A DNA stretch of 64,000 nucleotides from Thermomicrobiales bacterium (lineage in GTDB: Bacteria > Chloroflexota > Chloroflexia > Thermomicrobiales > UBA6265): the NCBI GenBank assembly GCA_041390825.1, contig JAWKPF010000012.1, positions 1-64,000 of the forward strand. Direction: 5' to 3'. The first letter of the stretch is position 1; each line of letters starts with the position of its first letter. The notes beneath the pieces were generated by a model. The model made no database searches, had not been told where the DNA came from, and worked only from the letters and a program-made list of their open reading frames with translations. Shown piece by piece: positions 37,901 through 46,333 of the stretch. Both the position numbers and the translations under genes were made by a program.

Positions 37901-39428
37901 GTGGGCGGATACGTTCGGAAAGTACGGCCAGGGGCGCATCGTCACCCATCGACCAGGTTGGTTCTTTACCCTCACCAGCCATCGGGTTTACGATCAGCCG
38001 CGCATCCTCACCGGAGTAGCCGTACGATCGCTGAATCGTCACCAGGTCATCCAGGGTGGATTCGCTGTAGAGATCGGCGCCACTGGCGAGCGTTGCCCGG
38101 TTCTCCGCAAGCCATTCCTGCCACGGTTCGAGCGCGGCGACCTCGGCCTTGATCTCCGGGTTGCGCAATACCAGCTGGCGAGCGGTATCGACCACCACCA
38201 TCTGACCCGGACCCAGCCTGCCTTTCTCCACGATGCTCGCTTGATCGACCGCCACCGTGCCCGCTTCCGAACCGGCAATCAGCAGACCGTCGCTGGTGAT
38301 CGCATAGCGCAACGGCCGCAGACCGTTTCGGTCGAGAGTTGCGCCGGCGAGCACGCCATCGGTAAACGCCATTGCGGCCGGACCGTCCCATTGCTCGAGG
38401 AGACCAGCATGATAGTCATAGAAGGCGTGCCGTTCGGCCGGCATATCCGGCAGCTGTTCCCACGGCTCCGGCACCAGCATCATCAGCGCATGCGGTAACG
38501 ACCGATCGCCGTGATAGAGCAGCTCCACCACATTGTCGAAGCTCGCCGAATCCGAGCCCGTCAGGCTGACCACTGGACTGAGCTCTTCCGGACCGACCCC
38601 GTCCGCATACGCCAACTCGGGAGTTCGCGCCGTCATCCAGTTGCGGTTGCCCTGCACGGTGTTGATCTCACCGTTGTGGGCGATAAAACGGAACGGCTGC
38701 GCCATTGCCCAGGTCGGCAACGTGTTCGTGCTGTAACGCTGATGGAAGAGCCCGATGGCGCTGGTGAATTCCGGCTGCTGCAGGTCGAGATAGAACGCAG
38801 CAAGATCCTCTGGTAGGCAGAATCCCTTGTAAACGATCGTCCGGCAAGAACAGGAAGCAACATAGAAGTCACGAAGTCCGGACTCGACCGCGCGTCGTTC
38901 TGCCGTCTTGCGCAGGAGCATCAGGGTCCGTTCGAACGCGGCTTCGTCCTGATCGTCCGGGCGCCCAAGGAAGAGCTGGGCTATCTCTGGACGAGTTCCT
39001 GCCGCGATCCTACCCAGGACGCTGGTATCGACCGGCGTTGTTCGCCACCCGAGCACGGAAACTCCCGCCGCAGCAGCCGCGGAATCCATGATTTGACGAC
39101 CCGCGGTCGCGCTCTCGCCGTCCTGCGGAAGGAAAACGGTCGCCACGCCGTATTCGCCGGGGTTGGCTGTCGCACCGAACTCGGCCACTACTGGCGCGAA
39201 GAGCTCGTGCGGCAGTTGCGTCAGGATGCCTGCCCCGTCACCTGTGCGCTCATCCGCGCCGACACCGCCGCGGTGGGTCAGATTCACCAAACCACCCAGC
39301 GCCAGCTCGACGATGCGCCGCGAAGGGCGCCCCTCGATGTTCACGACCAGGCCGACGCCACAGCTATCGTGCTCATACGCGTTCTGATAAAGAGGAAACG
39401 TTGGCTGGCCTGTGACCGTTCGTTTCAT
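34935..39428 (-). CDS. gltB: Glutamate synthase, large (alpha) subunit
   Basis: A 1497-residue enzyme transferring the glutamine amide to 2-oxoglutarate. Domains in order: N-terminal class II amidotransferase (HDSCGVGLVVNIEG with the nucleophile Cys near residue 23, LTHRGG); central domain; FMN-binding synthase domain with GRSNSGEGGEDP, GHSGGTGASPLTSIKYAG and the Fe-S region CDMARQCHLNTCPTGIATQ; and the C-terminal beta-helix (GTIAIKPLAD.. NSGATAVVEGLGDHGCEYMTGG). Length is typical for bacterial GltB. No gltD is adjacent in the window. ATG 39428 has GGAG seven bases upstream, after a structured leader. Confidence 0.95.
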   Translation of the reverse strand: MKRTVTGQPTFPLYQNAYEHDSCGVGLVVNIEGRPSRRIVELALGGLVNLTHRGGVGADERTGDGAGILTQLPHELFAPVVAEFGATANPGEYGVATVFLPQDGESATAGRQIMDSAAAAAGVSVLGWRTTPVDTSVLGRIAAGTRPEIAQLFLGRPDDQDEAAFERTLMLLRKTAERRAVESGLRDFYVASCSCRTIVYKGFCLPEDLAAFYLDLQQPEFTSAIGLFHQRYSTNTLPTWAMAQPFRFIAHNGEINTVQGNRNWMTARTPELAYADGVGPEELSPVVSLTGSDSASFDNVVELLYHGDRSLPHALMMLVPEPWEQLPDMPAERHAFYDYHAGLLEQWDGPAAMAFTDGVLAGATLDRNGLRPLRYAITSDGLLIAGSEAGTVAVDQASIVEKGRLGPGQMVVVDTARQLVLRNPEIKAEVAALEPWQEWLAENRATLASGADLYSESTLDDLVTIQRSYGYSGEDARLIVNPMAGEGKEPTWSMGDDAPLAVLSERIRPLSAYFRQRFAQVTNPPIDSLREKKVMALDSYIGPRGNLLASEPGAARLIHLPSVIVSEAQLQELATFDCGVLKGVKLSTLFSLPGEQAPAGAALTAALDQLIEASADAIANGASIIVLSDRGIDREHVAIPMLLAVGALHHEMIRRGMRMKFDLVCETGEVWDVHQLACLIGYSAAAVHPWLALQAASALAGTRNYEEITPAELQRNYVKMLEYGMLKVGSKMGISTASGYRGAQIFETIGISQQVIDAYFTGTPSRLDGIGFAEIEHDLVTRHREAFEVPQAKLPDPGFVRFRKDGEAHGYNPTMVKALQAAATSSETSDYDAYRELVKQHPLTAVRDLMTLEPIGAPIPIEEVESVNDIASRFVVTAMSLGALSPEAYRALAIGMNRVGGRSNSGEGGEDPDWYDEPGPDEPHSKIKQVASGRFGVTARYLAKASELEIKMAQGSKPGEGGQLPGHKVTEFIARVRHAVPGLPLISPPPHHDIYSIEDLAQLIYDLRQVNPKATIGVKLVAEAGVGTIAAGVAKARADYILISGHSGGTGASPLTSIKYAGCPWEIGLAETQQTLVMNGLRSRVRLRTDGGIKTPEDVVMAAMLGAEEYGFGTSVLIAIGCDMARQCHLNTCPTGIATQKEELRAKFGGTPEMVANYFTLLAEGVREVLASIGARTIDEIVGRTDLLTRRPDLTGRAELLDLSSLFAEPAAETVRRKTIGLTDADETIDDRILAQHGDAIRGTGHVSISERITTKDRTVGAQVAGAISLAHGLYALGEPKYKASFTGSAGQSFGAFTVNGMHLTLEGEANDYVGKGMAGGTIAIKPLADAAFETPQVIAGNTILYGATGGEAYVAGKVGERFAVRNSGATAVVEGLGDHGCEYMTGGLVAILGPTGRNFGAGMTNGIAYVYDPEGGFDTHINGESVLVERGLGAVDEAELRALIERHVALTGSALGQQLLDDWATTLTVTWKVIPRATLLLQVATPDQVEARGAAD

Positions 39429-39544
39429 GGATCCGCTCCGATGCTACGAGCGGTCGCATGCGACCGCTTACTGGCCGGTGTATCCGGCGCACAACTGCTA
39501 TCTGCCTGGCCCTCGCGGAAGAGGGAGTCGAGTAGCGGTCTGTC
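39429..39544 (-). promoter_or_regulatory. Structured leader of gltB, candidate attenuator or riboswitch
   Basis: Directly upstream of the gltB ribosome site lies a perfect 20-base palindrome, 39449-39468 (AGCGGTCGCATGCGACCGCT). Further upstream in the RNA are two more hairpins: 39474-39488 (GCCGG/CCGGC) and 39510-39525 (CCCTC/GAGGG). A GACCGCU copy (39540-39534 on the minus strand) can pair with the first half of the palindrome and break it, giving two exclusive folds. I could not match it to a known riboswitch family. Confidence 0.45.
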
Positions 39545-39910
39545 CATCGCCGGCCGCTTTGCCGGAATGTGACCTGAACTCAGCCGGGGCTGAACGGTGC
39601 CTCGAGCGGTGTCTCTAGTTTAGGGAGAGGAGAGGCGCATTCCTAGGGGCTTGATGCAGCAAGCGAATGAGGGTATTTTGTGCGCATGATCCAAAAGAAA
39701 CTGGTGATTTTCCGCATATCGAATGAAAATGGCGCAATCGATCCAGGAGCGATATGAAATGGCGGAATCAGCGTCCGAATATGTTGGGTGTTCGAACAGT
39801 GATGAAACTCGCATTTCGGTTGTTCGAGGATCGCTCGAGGTCACCGGATCGCTGACCATGGATGGTTGGATGACGCATCCAAAGTGCATGACGTGTGAGG
39901 CAGGGGAGCG
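39545..39910. other. Intergenic region upstream of glnA
   Basis: About 366 bases between the gltB leader and the glutamine synthetase gene, more AT-rich than the rest of the window. It should contain the gltB and glnA promoters. A 63-codon frame at 39723-39914 overlaps the glnA start (ATGA), but it resembles no family and has no clear ribosome site, so I do not call it. GGGGAG (39903-39908) is the glnA ribosome site. Confidence 0.4.
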
Positions 39911-41260
39911 ATGAGTGTTTCTGAGTTGGGCACCGGTCATGCGCGGACATCCGCATCGGAGGTCGTCCTGCGGGTGCGTGAGGAAGGGCTCGGGCTCGTC
40001 GATCTTGTCTTCAGCGATATCACGGGAGGCGCCAAGGCGCTGACCATTCCGGCGTCATTGGTGGAGCGCACGCTCGAACGCGGGTACCGCTTCGATGGTT
40101 CAGCGCTCACTGGCGGGCTGCGAAGCATCGAGCTCGATCTCTATCTGATGCCCGATCCCTCAACCTTTGTCGTGCTTACTCCCAGCGATGGCGACGAGCG
40201 CCGCGGGCGCCTCTGTTGCTCGGTGTTGCGGCGGGACGGGCAACCGTTCGATGGCGACCCCCGCTCGGCGCTTGAGCGCGTGATCGAGCGGGCGTCCGGG
40301 GTGGGAATCGACTATCGCGTCGGCATCGAAATGGAGTACTACCTTCTGCGCGGTGAATGGAGCCATCTTGCCATCGAGCGAGACAGCGCCGGCTATTTCG
40401 ATTTCGGCGAAGACGCGGTTTCCCGCACCCGCGATTCGATCGTCTCTTCGCTCGCGTCGATCGGTGTTGGGCTCGGCGGCGCGCATCACGAAACGGGCCC
40501 TGGGCAGGAAGAGATCGATCTCCGGCCCACGAGCGCGTTGCACATGGCCGATCAGCTCATCACCATCCGACAAACGATCCGCACGGCCGCCCGCCAATTC
40601 GGACTGCGCGCCACGTTCATGCCCAAGCCGTTCACCGATGCCCCCGGTTCCGGGCTGCATGTCTTTCAGCAGTTCCGGCATGTCGAACGCGGCGCCGACC
40701 TGCTCCGCAACGAGGTCGACGAGCTTTCGTCTACCGCGCTTCAAATCATCGGCGGCCAGATTGCGCACGCGCCCGCCATGTGCGCGGTGCTCTGTCCCAC
40801 CGTGAACTCCTATAAGCGGCTCAATGCCGGTCATCGGGCTCCACGCTATGCCAACTGGGCCCACGTGAGCCAGACGTCCATGATCCGGGTGCCGTCGGTG
40901 CTTGCTGGTGGCGCGGCCTCGATCGAGCTGCGTTGTCAGGATGCGTTGGCGAATCCCTACCTTTCGCTGGCGGTGGCGCTCTCGGCAGCGCTCGACGGAA
41001 TCGACCACCAGATCGACCCACCGGAACCGTTGGAGGAATCGTTTAGCTCCTACGACGATGCCGGGCTCGAGCGGATTGGTGTCCAACGACTGCCAGGCAC
41101 GCTCGGTGAGGCACTCGAGGCGTTCTCTCAGGATCAGGTCGTGCGGAACGCCCTGGGTTCCTATATCTCCGACCAGCTGCTCACTGTGAAACGAGCCGAA
41201 TGGGAGGAATATCGAACGGTCGTCGGCCCATGGGAGCACCGCCGTTACGGCGATGCCTGA
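39911..41260 (+). CDS. glnA: Glutamine synthetase family protein, type I
   Basis: A 449-residue ligase making glutamine from glutamate and ammonia. The N-terminal beta-grasp part has DLVFSDITGGAKALTIP and RFDGSALTGGLRSIELD; catalytic motifs include YRVGIEMEYYLL, GLGGAHHETGPGQEEIDLRP, TFMPKPFTDAPGSGLHVFQQ and NSYKRLNAGHRAPRYANWA. No C-terminal adenylylation tyrosine motif is evident. Divergent from gltB, so GS-GOGAT lie head to head, and followed by a PucR regulator. Sequence is diverged from textbook GlnA (short active-site loop), so a gamma-glutamyl ligase acting on another amine is possible; the gltB neighbour favours ammonia assimilation. Confidence 0.8.
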   Translation: MSVSELGTGHARTSASEVVLRVREEGLGLVDLVFSDITGGAKALTIPASLVERTLERGYRFDGSALTGGLRSIELDLYLMPDPSTFVVLTPSDGDERRGRLCCSVLRRDGQPFDGDPRSALERVIERASGVGIDYRVGIEMEYYLLRGEWSHLAIERDSAGYFDFGEDAVSRTRDSIVSSLASIGVGLGGAHHETGPGQEEIDLRPTSALHMADQLITIRQTIRTAARQFGLRATFMPKPFTDAPGSGLHVFQQFRHVERGADLLRNEVDELSSTALQIIGGQIAHAPAMCAVLCPTVNSYKRLNAGHRAPRYANWAHVSQTSMIRVPSVLAGGAASIELRCQDALANPYLSLAVALSAALDGIDHQIDPPEPLEESFSSYDDAGLERIGVQRLPGTLGEALEAFSQDQVVRNALGSYISDQLLTVKRAEWEEYRTVVGPWEHRRYGDA

Positions 41261-41286
41261 GTCGCAGCAGAAACGAAGCCGATGCC

Positions 41287-42966
41287 ATGATTACCGTTCG
41301 GGACATTATCGAAGAGGCGTTGCCGGAAGAGGCGCTGGTCGTTGCGGGAGAGCAGGGGCTATCGGGCGAGGTTACCTGGGCCACGCGGCCCCGTCCCAGC
41401 CCGCCTGCGTTTGGGCACCTGAGCGGGGGCGAACTCGTCTTGCTCACACCAGGCGTGCTTACAAGCCTCGATGAGCGATTGACCCTCGACGCAGCGATTC
41501 GGCAGCTTGCCGGGTTCGGCGTTTCCGCGGTCGGTTTCGCTGGACGCCCCACTGCAGCCGCGCGCGCTGCCGCGAACTTGACCGGTGTGCCGTTGATTCA
41601 GCTTTCGCCGGACGCCGACCTCGCGTTGCTGGAACGCGAAGCGGCGCATCTGGTGGCGGTCAAGCGGCGGGAGGCGCAGCGCAAGGGCAGCGAAACGAGC
41701 CGGCGCCTTATGGAGCTTGCCATTGCGGGTGAATCGCTGGCCGATCTCACCACCACGCTCTCGGAGAATGCTCGGCGGGATGTCTTCATTGTCGGCCGTG
41801 ATGGCCGTTTGCTCGCCATGACCAGCCCGAGCGGCCAGGTTCCGTCCAGCGCGGTGATCATGCCCTTGCTGGAAGCCGGACGGCCACTCGAGCTGGAGTG
41901 GGTCAAGACCAATCCAGGCGGGAGCATGGCCGAGCCTGCGACGACCGTTCTCCCCTGGGATGGTGTGCAATATCGTGTCGTAGCGCCCATTCTCGGCCGC
42001 GACGGCTATCTGGGACTGCTCTCGATGCTGATCGGCAGCGCGGAGGCAAGCGCGGAAGAACGCGCGTTAGCCTCGCGAGGCGCCGCCGCGTCGGCGATCG
42101 TGCTCGCGCGCGAACATGCGGCAGCGGTCGCGCGTCAGGAACTCGAACTCAACGTACTCGACGAGATCCTGGATGGCGCATTGCGCAGCGAAATCTCGCT
42201 CATCCAGCAGGCACGCCGTTTGGGACATGCGCTCGACCAGCCACATGCCGCGCTGGTGGCGCGCTTCGAATCGACTGGAGGAACCCAGCCCCGCGCGAGT
42301 CTCGATGCCACTCGTGGTGCGGTCGAAGCTGCCCTGAGCCGGCTCGGCGTGTCAGTGCTCTGGCGGATTCGACATAACAATATCGAAGTCGTCTGGAACC
42401 CGGCGCAGATCGAACAGGGAGCCGACTTTCCAATTGCCTTGCAGCAGGAACTCATGCGGGTCAGCCGTCCTGGTCTTGCCGGAGTGGTGTCGCTCGGGGC
42501 AGGAGCGTTTCATGCCGGCACCAGCGGTATTCGGCAATCACACCAGGAAGCCAAACAAGCGCTCACGATGTCTCGCCGGCTCTATGGGCCCGGACAGGTC
42601 ACTCGCTTCGAGGACCTTGGTATCTACCGGCTTCTGTTCGCGGCACGGGACCTCCCCGAACTGCGCAGCTTTCATGACGATGCCCTGAATTTGCTCATCG
42701 ACTACGACCGGCAACATGGAGCCGAACTGCTTCGCACGTTGGGAGCCTTCTTCGCCGGTCGCTGCGGGCCAAAAGAAACAGCCGCAATCCTTGGAGTCCA
42801 TCGAAACACGGTGCTCTATCGCCTGGAGCGTATCCGGGATCTCACCGGGTTCGATCTCGACGATGCCGATGTCCGGCTCCGCTTGCAGCTTGCCTATAGC
42901 GCCCACATCGCGCTTTTCGCCGAACCGACTGGTGTCATCGGCGCTCGGGAGTCACGCACCGCATAG
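41287..42966 (+). CDS. PucR-family transcriptional regulator
   Basis: A 559-residue regulator. Residues 1-125 match the PucR N-terminal domain (ITVRDIIEEALPEEALVVAG, GGELVLLTPGVL); the centre is a GAF-like sensor; the C-terminus is the PucR helix-turn-helix (RCGPKETAAILGVHRNTVLYRLERI). These proteins control purine, GABA or nitrogen catabolism in response to a small ligand. It follows glnA by 26 bases and probably shares its transcript, so nitrogen control is likely. ATG 41287 is chosen because the domain begins there; the frame is open to 41200. Confidence 0.9.
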   Translation: MITVRDIIEEALPEEALVVAGEQGLSGEVTWATRPRPSPPAFGHLSGGELVLLTPGVLTSLDERLTLDAAIRQLAGFGVSAVGFAGRPTAAARAAANLTGVPLIQLSPDADLALLEREAAHLVAVKRREAQRKGSETSRRLMELAIAGESLADLTTTLSENARRDVFIVGRDGRLLAMTSPSGQVPSSAVIMPLLEAGRPLELEWVKTNPGGSMAEPATTVLPWDGVQYRVVAPILGRDGYLGLLSMLIGSAEASAEERALASRGAAASAIVLAREHAAAVARQELELNVLDEILDGALRSEISLIQQARRLGHALDQPHAALVARFESTGGTQPRASLDATRGAVEAALSRLGVSVLWRIRHNNIEVVWNPAQIEQGADFPIALQQELMRVSRPGLAGVVSLGAGAFHAGTSGIRQSHQEAKQALTMSRRLYGPGQVTRFEDLGIYRLLFAARDLPELRSFHDDALNLLIDYDRQHGAELLRTLGAFFAGRCGPKETAAILGVHRNTVLYRLERIRDLTGFDLDDADVRLRLQLAYSAHIALFAEPTGVIGARESRTA

Positions 42967-43046
42967 CCCTCCTGCCGTAGTCGCAACTCGGTGTACGCTG
43001 CATGTCGATCCAGATATCGATCGATTCAGCGGGAGAAAGCGGGCGG

Positions 43047-43505
43047 GTGACGAAGACGATGATCGCACTACTTGTCGGCGTAGCACTCTTGATGGGGTTC
43101 TTCATGGCGGTGCAACCCGCGATCAACCTGGAGTTGCGCCGTTTCGTTGGGAGCCCAGCCCAGGCGGCGATGGTCTCGACCTTCGTATCGACGATTTCGC
43201 TCGGGTTCTTCGTGTTCGTCATCCTGCGGAAACCGTGGCCCAGCCTGGAGGCAGCCACAGCGACGCCATGGTGGATATGGGTCGGGGGGCTGCTCGGCGC
43301 GGTGTACGTGGCCGTCAGTGTGGTCCTGATTTCTCGACTGGGCGCGGCCTTCGCGTTCTCACTGGTGGTGTTGGGTCAAATGCTGACAGCGCTGGTCATG
43401 GACCGGTTCGGCTGGTTTGGCGTGCCCATCCATGATTTTTCCCCTGGGAGAGTTATAGGTGTGGCGCTCGTCATTCTGGGCGTTGTGTTGATTCGCATGT
43501 TCTGA
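43047..43505 (+). CDS. DMT-family transporter (YdcZ/DUF606 type)
   Basis: A 152-residue membrane protein with five segments: MIALLVGVALLMGFFMAVQPAIN, a second near FVSTISLGFFVFVIL, WWIWVGGLLGAVYVAVSVVL, AFAFSLVVLGQMLTALVMD and IGVALVILGVVLIRM. This is the small YdcZ/DUF606 type of the drug/metabolite transporter superfamily, which usually works as a pair or dimer. The GTG at 43047 follows GGGAGAAAG with normal spacing; the ATG at 43002 has no ribosome site. Substrate unknown. Confidence 0.8.
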   Translation: MTKTMIALLVGVALLMGFFMAVQPAINLELRRFVGSPAQAAMVSTFVSTISLGFFVFVILRKPWPSLEAATATPWWIWVGGLLGAVYVAVSVVLISRLGAAFAFSLVVLGQMLTALVMDRFGWFGVPIHDFSPGRVIGVALVILGVVLIRMF

Positions 43506-43516
43506 GGAGGTTCGTG

Positions 43517-43843
43517 ATGGAGTCTTCCTATTTCGCCCTGGCGGACGTCGAAGCCGCGCATGCCGCGCAGGACAATCGATACTTGCAATTTCTGACTGTT
43601 CCCGAGCTGAGTCTTGGTCTCTACAACCTTCCTGCTGGCGCCGAGGATCTGCAAACGCCGCATCTGGAGGACGAGATCTACTTCGTCGTATCCGGTCGCG
43701 GGCGCCTCAGCGCCGGAGATCGCGACTATCCCGCAGAACCCGGTTCCATCCTCTTCGTTGCCAGGCATGTCCCCCACACGTTCCACGACATCACGGAGGA
43801 CCTGCACATCCTGGTCTTCTTTGCACCAGCGCATACCGGATAG
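43517..43843 (+). CDS. Cupin-domain protein
   Basis: A 108-residue single-domain cupin. HLEDEIYFVVSGRGRLSAGD is the first cupin motif (His/Glu ligands partly changed: H-x-E-D-E), and PGSILFVARHVPHTFHDI the second with its His. It probably binds a metal and a small metabolite. GAGGAGG lies just before ATG 43517 and the gene follows the transporter by 11 bases, so they are co-transcribed. Substrate not readable. Confidence 0.85.
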   Translation: MESSYFALADVEAAHAAQDNRYLQFLTVPELSLGLYNLPAGAEDLQTPHLEDEIYFVVSGRGRLSAGDRDYPAEPGSILFVARHVPHTFHDITEDLHILVFFAPAHTG

Positions 43844-43884
43844 AGCTTGTACCTGGTCGAGTCACGAAGAGCGTGTGTCAGATG

Positions 43885-43917
43885 ACAATTGGTATGCGAG
43901 ATTACAATTGTGCATAC
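43885..43917 (+). promoter_or_regulatory. Inverted repeats upstream of vapBC, likely autoregulatory operator
   Basis: Two nested inverted repeats: ACAATTG (43885-43891) with CAATTGT (43905-43911), and GTATGC (43892-43897) with GCATAC (43912-43917). Antitoxins of the AbrB/MazE fold bind such sites to repress their own operon. The start codon is about 30 bases downstream. Confidence 0.5.
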
Positions 43918-43946
43918 GCACGCGATCTTGTGTGTAGGAGACAATG

Positions 43947-44231
43947 ATGTCAGTAGTTATGCGAATGCAGGAGCGAGGTCAGATCACGCTCCCCAAAAAG
44001 GTTCGAGAGGAGATGGGGCTCGTACCAGGGGACCATGTTGTCGCGATACCTGACGGAAAGGGCGGCTATTCACTCGAGCGAATCAGGCCGATGACGATCG
44101 ACGAGATGTACGAGCGGGTTGGAAACCGCGTAGCGGTCGACGCGAAGGACATCGATCAGTTGATTCAGAAGGCGATGGAAGAGGAGGCTGACGAGTTTGC
44201 CAGACGACTCGAAGAGTCAGGGACTGCTTGA
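43947..44231 (+). CDS. Antitoxin, AbrB/MazE-type (VapB)
   Basis: A 94-residue DNA-binding antitoxin. The SpoVT/AbrB swapped-hairpin domain is clear: VMRMQERGQITLPKKVREEMGLVPGDHVVAI, residues 4-35. The C-terminal half (MTIDEMYERVGNRVAVD to ARRLEESGTA) is the toxin-binding tail. ATG 43947 sits 6 bases after AGGAG; the ATG three bases earlier is also possible. It overlaps the toxin gene by 35 bases, typical of a toxin-antitoxin operon. Confidence 0.85.
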   Translation: MSVVMRMQERGQITLPKKVREEMGLVPGDHVVAIPDGKGGYSLERIRPMTIDEMYERVGNRVAVDAKDIDQLIQKAMEEEADEFARRLEESGTA

Positions 44232-44628
44232 CACCAATGTGTTGATCCATTCGCTGACGAATGATGCGAACTCGGCCGAATGCCGTGCGTTCCTGAGACT
44301 CGTGCAAGCAGGTGAGCGGCGTGTCCGTCTCGAGCCGTATGTCGTTCACGAGATGTCGTATGCGCTGTCGCGGGTTCTGAAACACACCCGACAGGAGATT
44401 GCGGAGGAGTTGCTTGCGTTGACCCAGTGGTCCGGCATTGATTGCGACCAGGAGCTGATTCCGGCCGCGATCATTCGTTGGCGCGATCGGCCGTCGGTCT
44501 CGTTTGCCGACGCGCTGCTGGCAGCCGAAGCAATCCGAAGCCAGACGAGAGTGTTCACGGTCAACGTGCGAGATTTCAATGACACTGGGATCGAGGTCCC
44601 GGCCCCTCTGTCCAGTTTTCAACCGTGA
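44197..44628 (+). CDS. PIN-domain toxin (VapC-like)
   Basis: A 143-residue PIN-domain ribonuclease. LLDTNVLIHSLTNDANSAEC gives the first catalytic Asp; the conserved Glu is in VVHEMSYALSRVL; SFADALLAAEA and VFTVNVRDFN hold the later acidic residues. VapC toxins cleave tRNA or rRNA when freed from antitoxin. It starts at TTG 44197, nine bases after GAGGAGG inside the antitoxin gene; the weak start fits low toxin dosage. Confidence 0.85.
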   Translation: MPDDSKSQGLLDTNVLIHSLTNDANSAECRAFLRLVQAGERRVRLEPYVVHEMSYALSRVLKHTRQEIAEELLALTQWSGIDCDQELIPAAIIRWRDRPSVSFADALLAAEAIRSQTRVFTVNVRDFNDTGIEVPAPLSSFQP

Positions 44629-44640
44629 GTTCACCCAGTA

Positions 44641-44670
44641 AAACGGGCCCTGGAATCCTCCAGGGCCCGC
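44641..44670 (-). terminator. Terminator of the omega-aminotransferase gene
   Basis: CGGGCCCTGGA (44645-44655) and TCCAGGGCCCG (44660-44670) form a perfect 11-bp stem with loop ATCC. On the minus strand it is followed by TTTTACTGGG, 31 bases past the aminotransferase stop. The convergent VapC gene ends just to the left. Confidence 0.8.
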
Positions 44671-44700
44671 TTGCGCCGAGATAGTTCGAGATGCCGGGAA

Positions 44701-46122
44701 CTACGCGTGCAGTTCCGATGCGTATTCCGACTCCGCAATCGTGAGCGATTCGTCGATCGCGCCGACCACATTGTCGATCTCGTCCTTGGTGACGATCAGC
44801 GGCGGCGCAAGATGCAACACGTCCCAAACGCGGGTGACGATGTTGCGCTCCATCAGGAGCTGGCCCAGGCGCTTCTTGAACTTGCTGTCCTTGGCGAACT
44901 TCTCGCGGGTCTCCTTGTTGGCGACCATATCCAGACCCCAGACCATGCCAACGCCGCGCACCTCGCCAACCGACGGATGTTTGGTCAATGTCTGAAGCTG
45001 CTCGCCCAGATAGGTGCCCATCTCGTTGCCCCGTTCGACCAGGTTCTCTTCGTCGAAGATCTCCAGGTTGCGAATCGCCGCGGCGCAGGCGACGGGATGT
45101 CCGCCGAAGGTCAAGAGGTGGCCCATCGGGACCTGGTCCTTCTCCTTGAAGATGTCGTAGACCTTGTCGCTGACGACCGCGGCCGCGATTGGCGCATAGC
45201 CGGAGGACAAGGCCTTCGCGATGGTCATGATGTCGCCCTGGATGCCGAAGAGCTCCTGCGCGAACATCTTGCCAGTGCGCCCGAAGCCGTTGATGACTTC
45301 GTCGCAGATCAGCAACACGCCGTACTTGTCGCAGGTTTCGCGCAGCATCTGCCAATAGATCGGCGAGGGCACATGCACGCCGGCCGCGGTCGAGATCGGT
45401 TCGCCGATGACCGCTGCCACGGTCTCTGGACCCTGGTAGACGATTTCCTGCTCGACCGCCTTCGCGGCCATGATGTCGGCCTGTTCGCCCTCGACGCCGA
45501 AGTCCGAACGATATCGGTCCGGATGCGGAACGTGATAGACGCCGTACATGTACGGACCGAACGACGCCTCGTCACGCACCGACTGCGTGATGCTCATCGC
45601 TCCGTAGGTCATACCGTGGTAGGAGTTGCGGCGCCCAATGATCTTGTACCGGCGCGGGAAGCCGCGCATGGTCTGGACCTGTTTGGCGATCTTGATGGCA
45701 GATTCCACCGCTTCCGAACCGCCCGAGCAGAAGAACACACGGTTGAGGTCGCCGGGAGTGCGCTCGGCGATCATGTTCGCGAGCTGCACCTGCGGCACCG
45801 TGGTGAACGACATTGCCGAGGCATAGGCCAGGCGGGCAGCCTGCTCGCCCATCCTGGCGGCGATATCTGCGCGGCCGTGACCGGCGTTCACGACCCAGAG
45901 ACCCGAGATCGCATCGAAATACCCGCGACCGTGAATGTCGTAGATCGTGGAGCCTTCACCGCGGTCGAAGACCCGGAAACCATCCTTTTCGGCGATTTCC
46001 GCCCAGGGGAGACTGTGGATCCAGACGTGATCGCGCGCGCTCTCTTCGAGGTAGACCGGCGCGAAGTTCTGCGCGATGGCAGTGTCTTGTACTGAAGAGC
46101 CACGAACGGCAGCTTTGACCAT
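44701..46122 (-). CDS. Class III (omega) aminotransferase
   Basis: A 473-residue PLP enzyme that moves an amino group from an omega-amino acid or amine to pyruvate or 2-oxoglutarate. Landmarks: FDAISGLWVVNAGHGRADIA, RVFFCSGGSEAVESAIKIAK, YHGMTYGAMSITQS, LLICDEVINGFGRTGKMFA, and the PLP Lys in MTIAKALSSGYAPIAA. Closest style is beta-alanine/GABA or putrescine:pyruvate aminotransferase. ATG 46122 follows AGGAGG; the longer frame to 46194 is rejected. Divergent from the redox trio starting at 46334, 211 bases away. Confidence 0.9.
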   Translation of the reverse strand: MVKAAVRGSSVQDTAIAQNFAPVYLEESARDHVWIHSLPWAEIAEKDGFRVFDRGEGSTIYDIHGRGYFDAISGLWVVNAGHGRADIAARMGEQAARLAYASAMSFTTVPQVQLANMIAERTPGDLNRVFFCSGGSEAVESAIKIAKQVQTMRGFPRRYKIIGRRNSYHGMTYGAMSITQSVRDEASFGPYMYGVYHVPHPDRYRSDFGVEGEQADIMAAKAVEQEIVYQGPETVAAVIGEPISTAAGVHVPSPIYWQMLRETCDKYGVLLICDEVINGFGRTGKMFAQELFGIQGDIMTIAKALSSGYAPIAAAVVSDKVYDIFKEKDQVPMGHLLTFGGHPVACAAAIRNLEIFDEENLVERGNEMGTYLGEQLQTLTKHPSVGEVRGVGMVWGLDMVANKETREKFAKDSKFKKRLGQLLMERNIVTRVWDVLHLAPPLIVTKDEIDNVVGAIDESLTIAESEYASELHA

Positions 46123-46333
46123 AATTGTTGTACCTCCTGAATCCCCCAACGCCATTGGTGGGATACACACTGGTGGCAATTCGGGACTCATCACATCCGC
46201 GCCACAGTCGAATCTGGAGTATAGCGGAGGGCTCCGATCGGGCCATCATCCGAAACCCGAATTCCGGTTTGACGGAGTGATCGGAAACTGCCATGCTGCC
46301 AGCGATTCGTGGCATTTCAGGAGTGGATCGACG

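Noticed and set aside
39723..39914. A 63-residue leader peptide before glnA
   Set aside because: No ribosome site, no similarity, and no run of codons that would suggest attenuation; overlap with the glnA start is likely chance.
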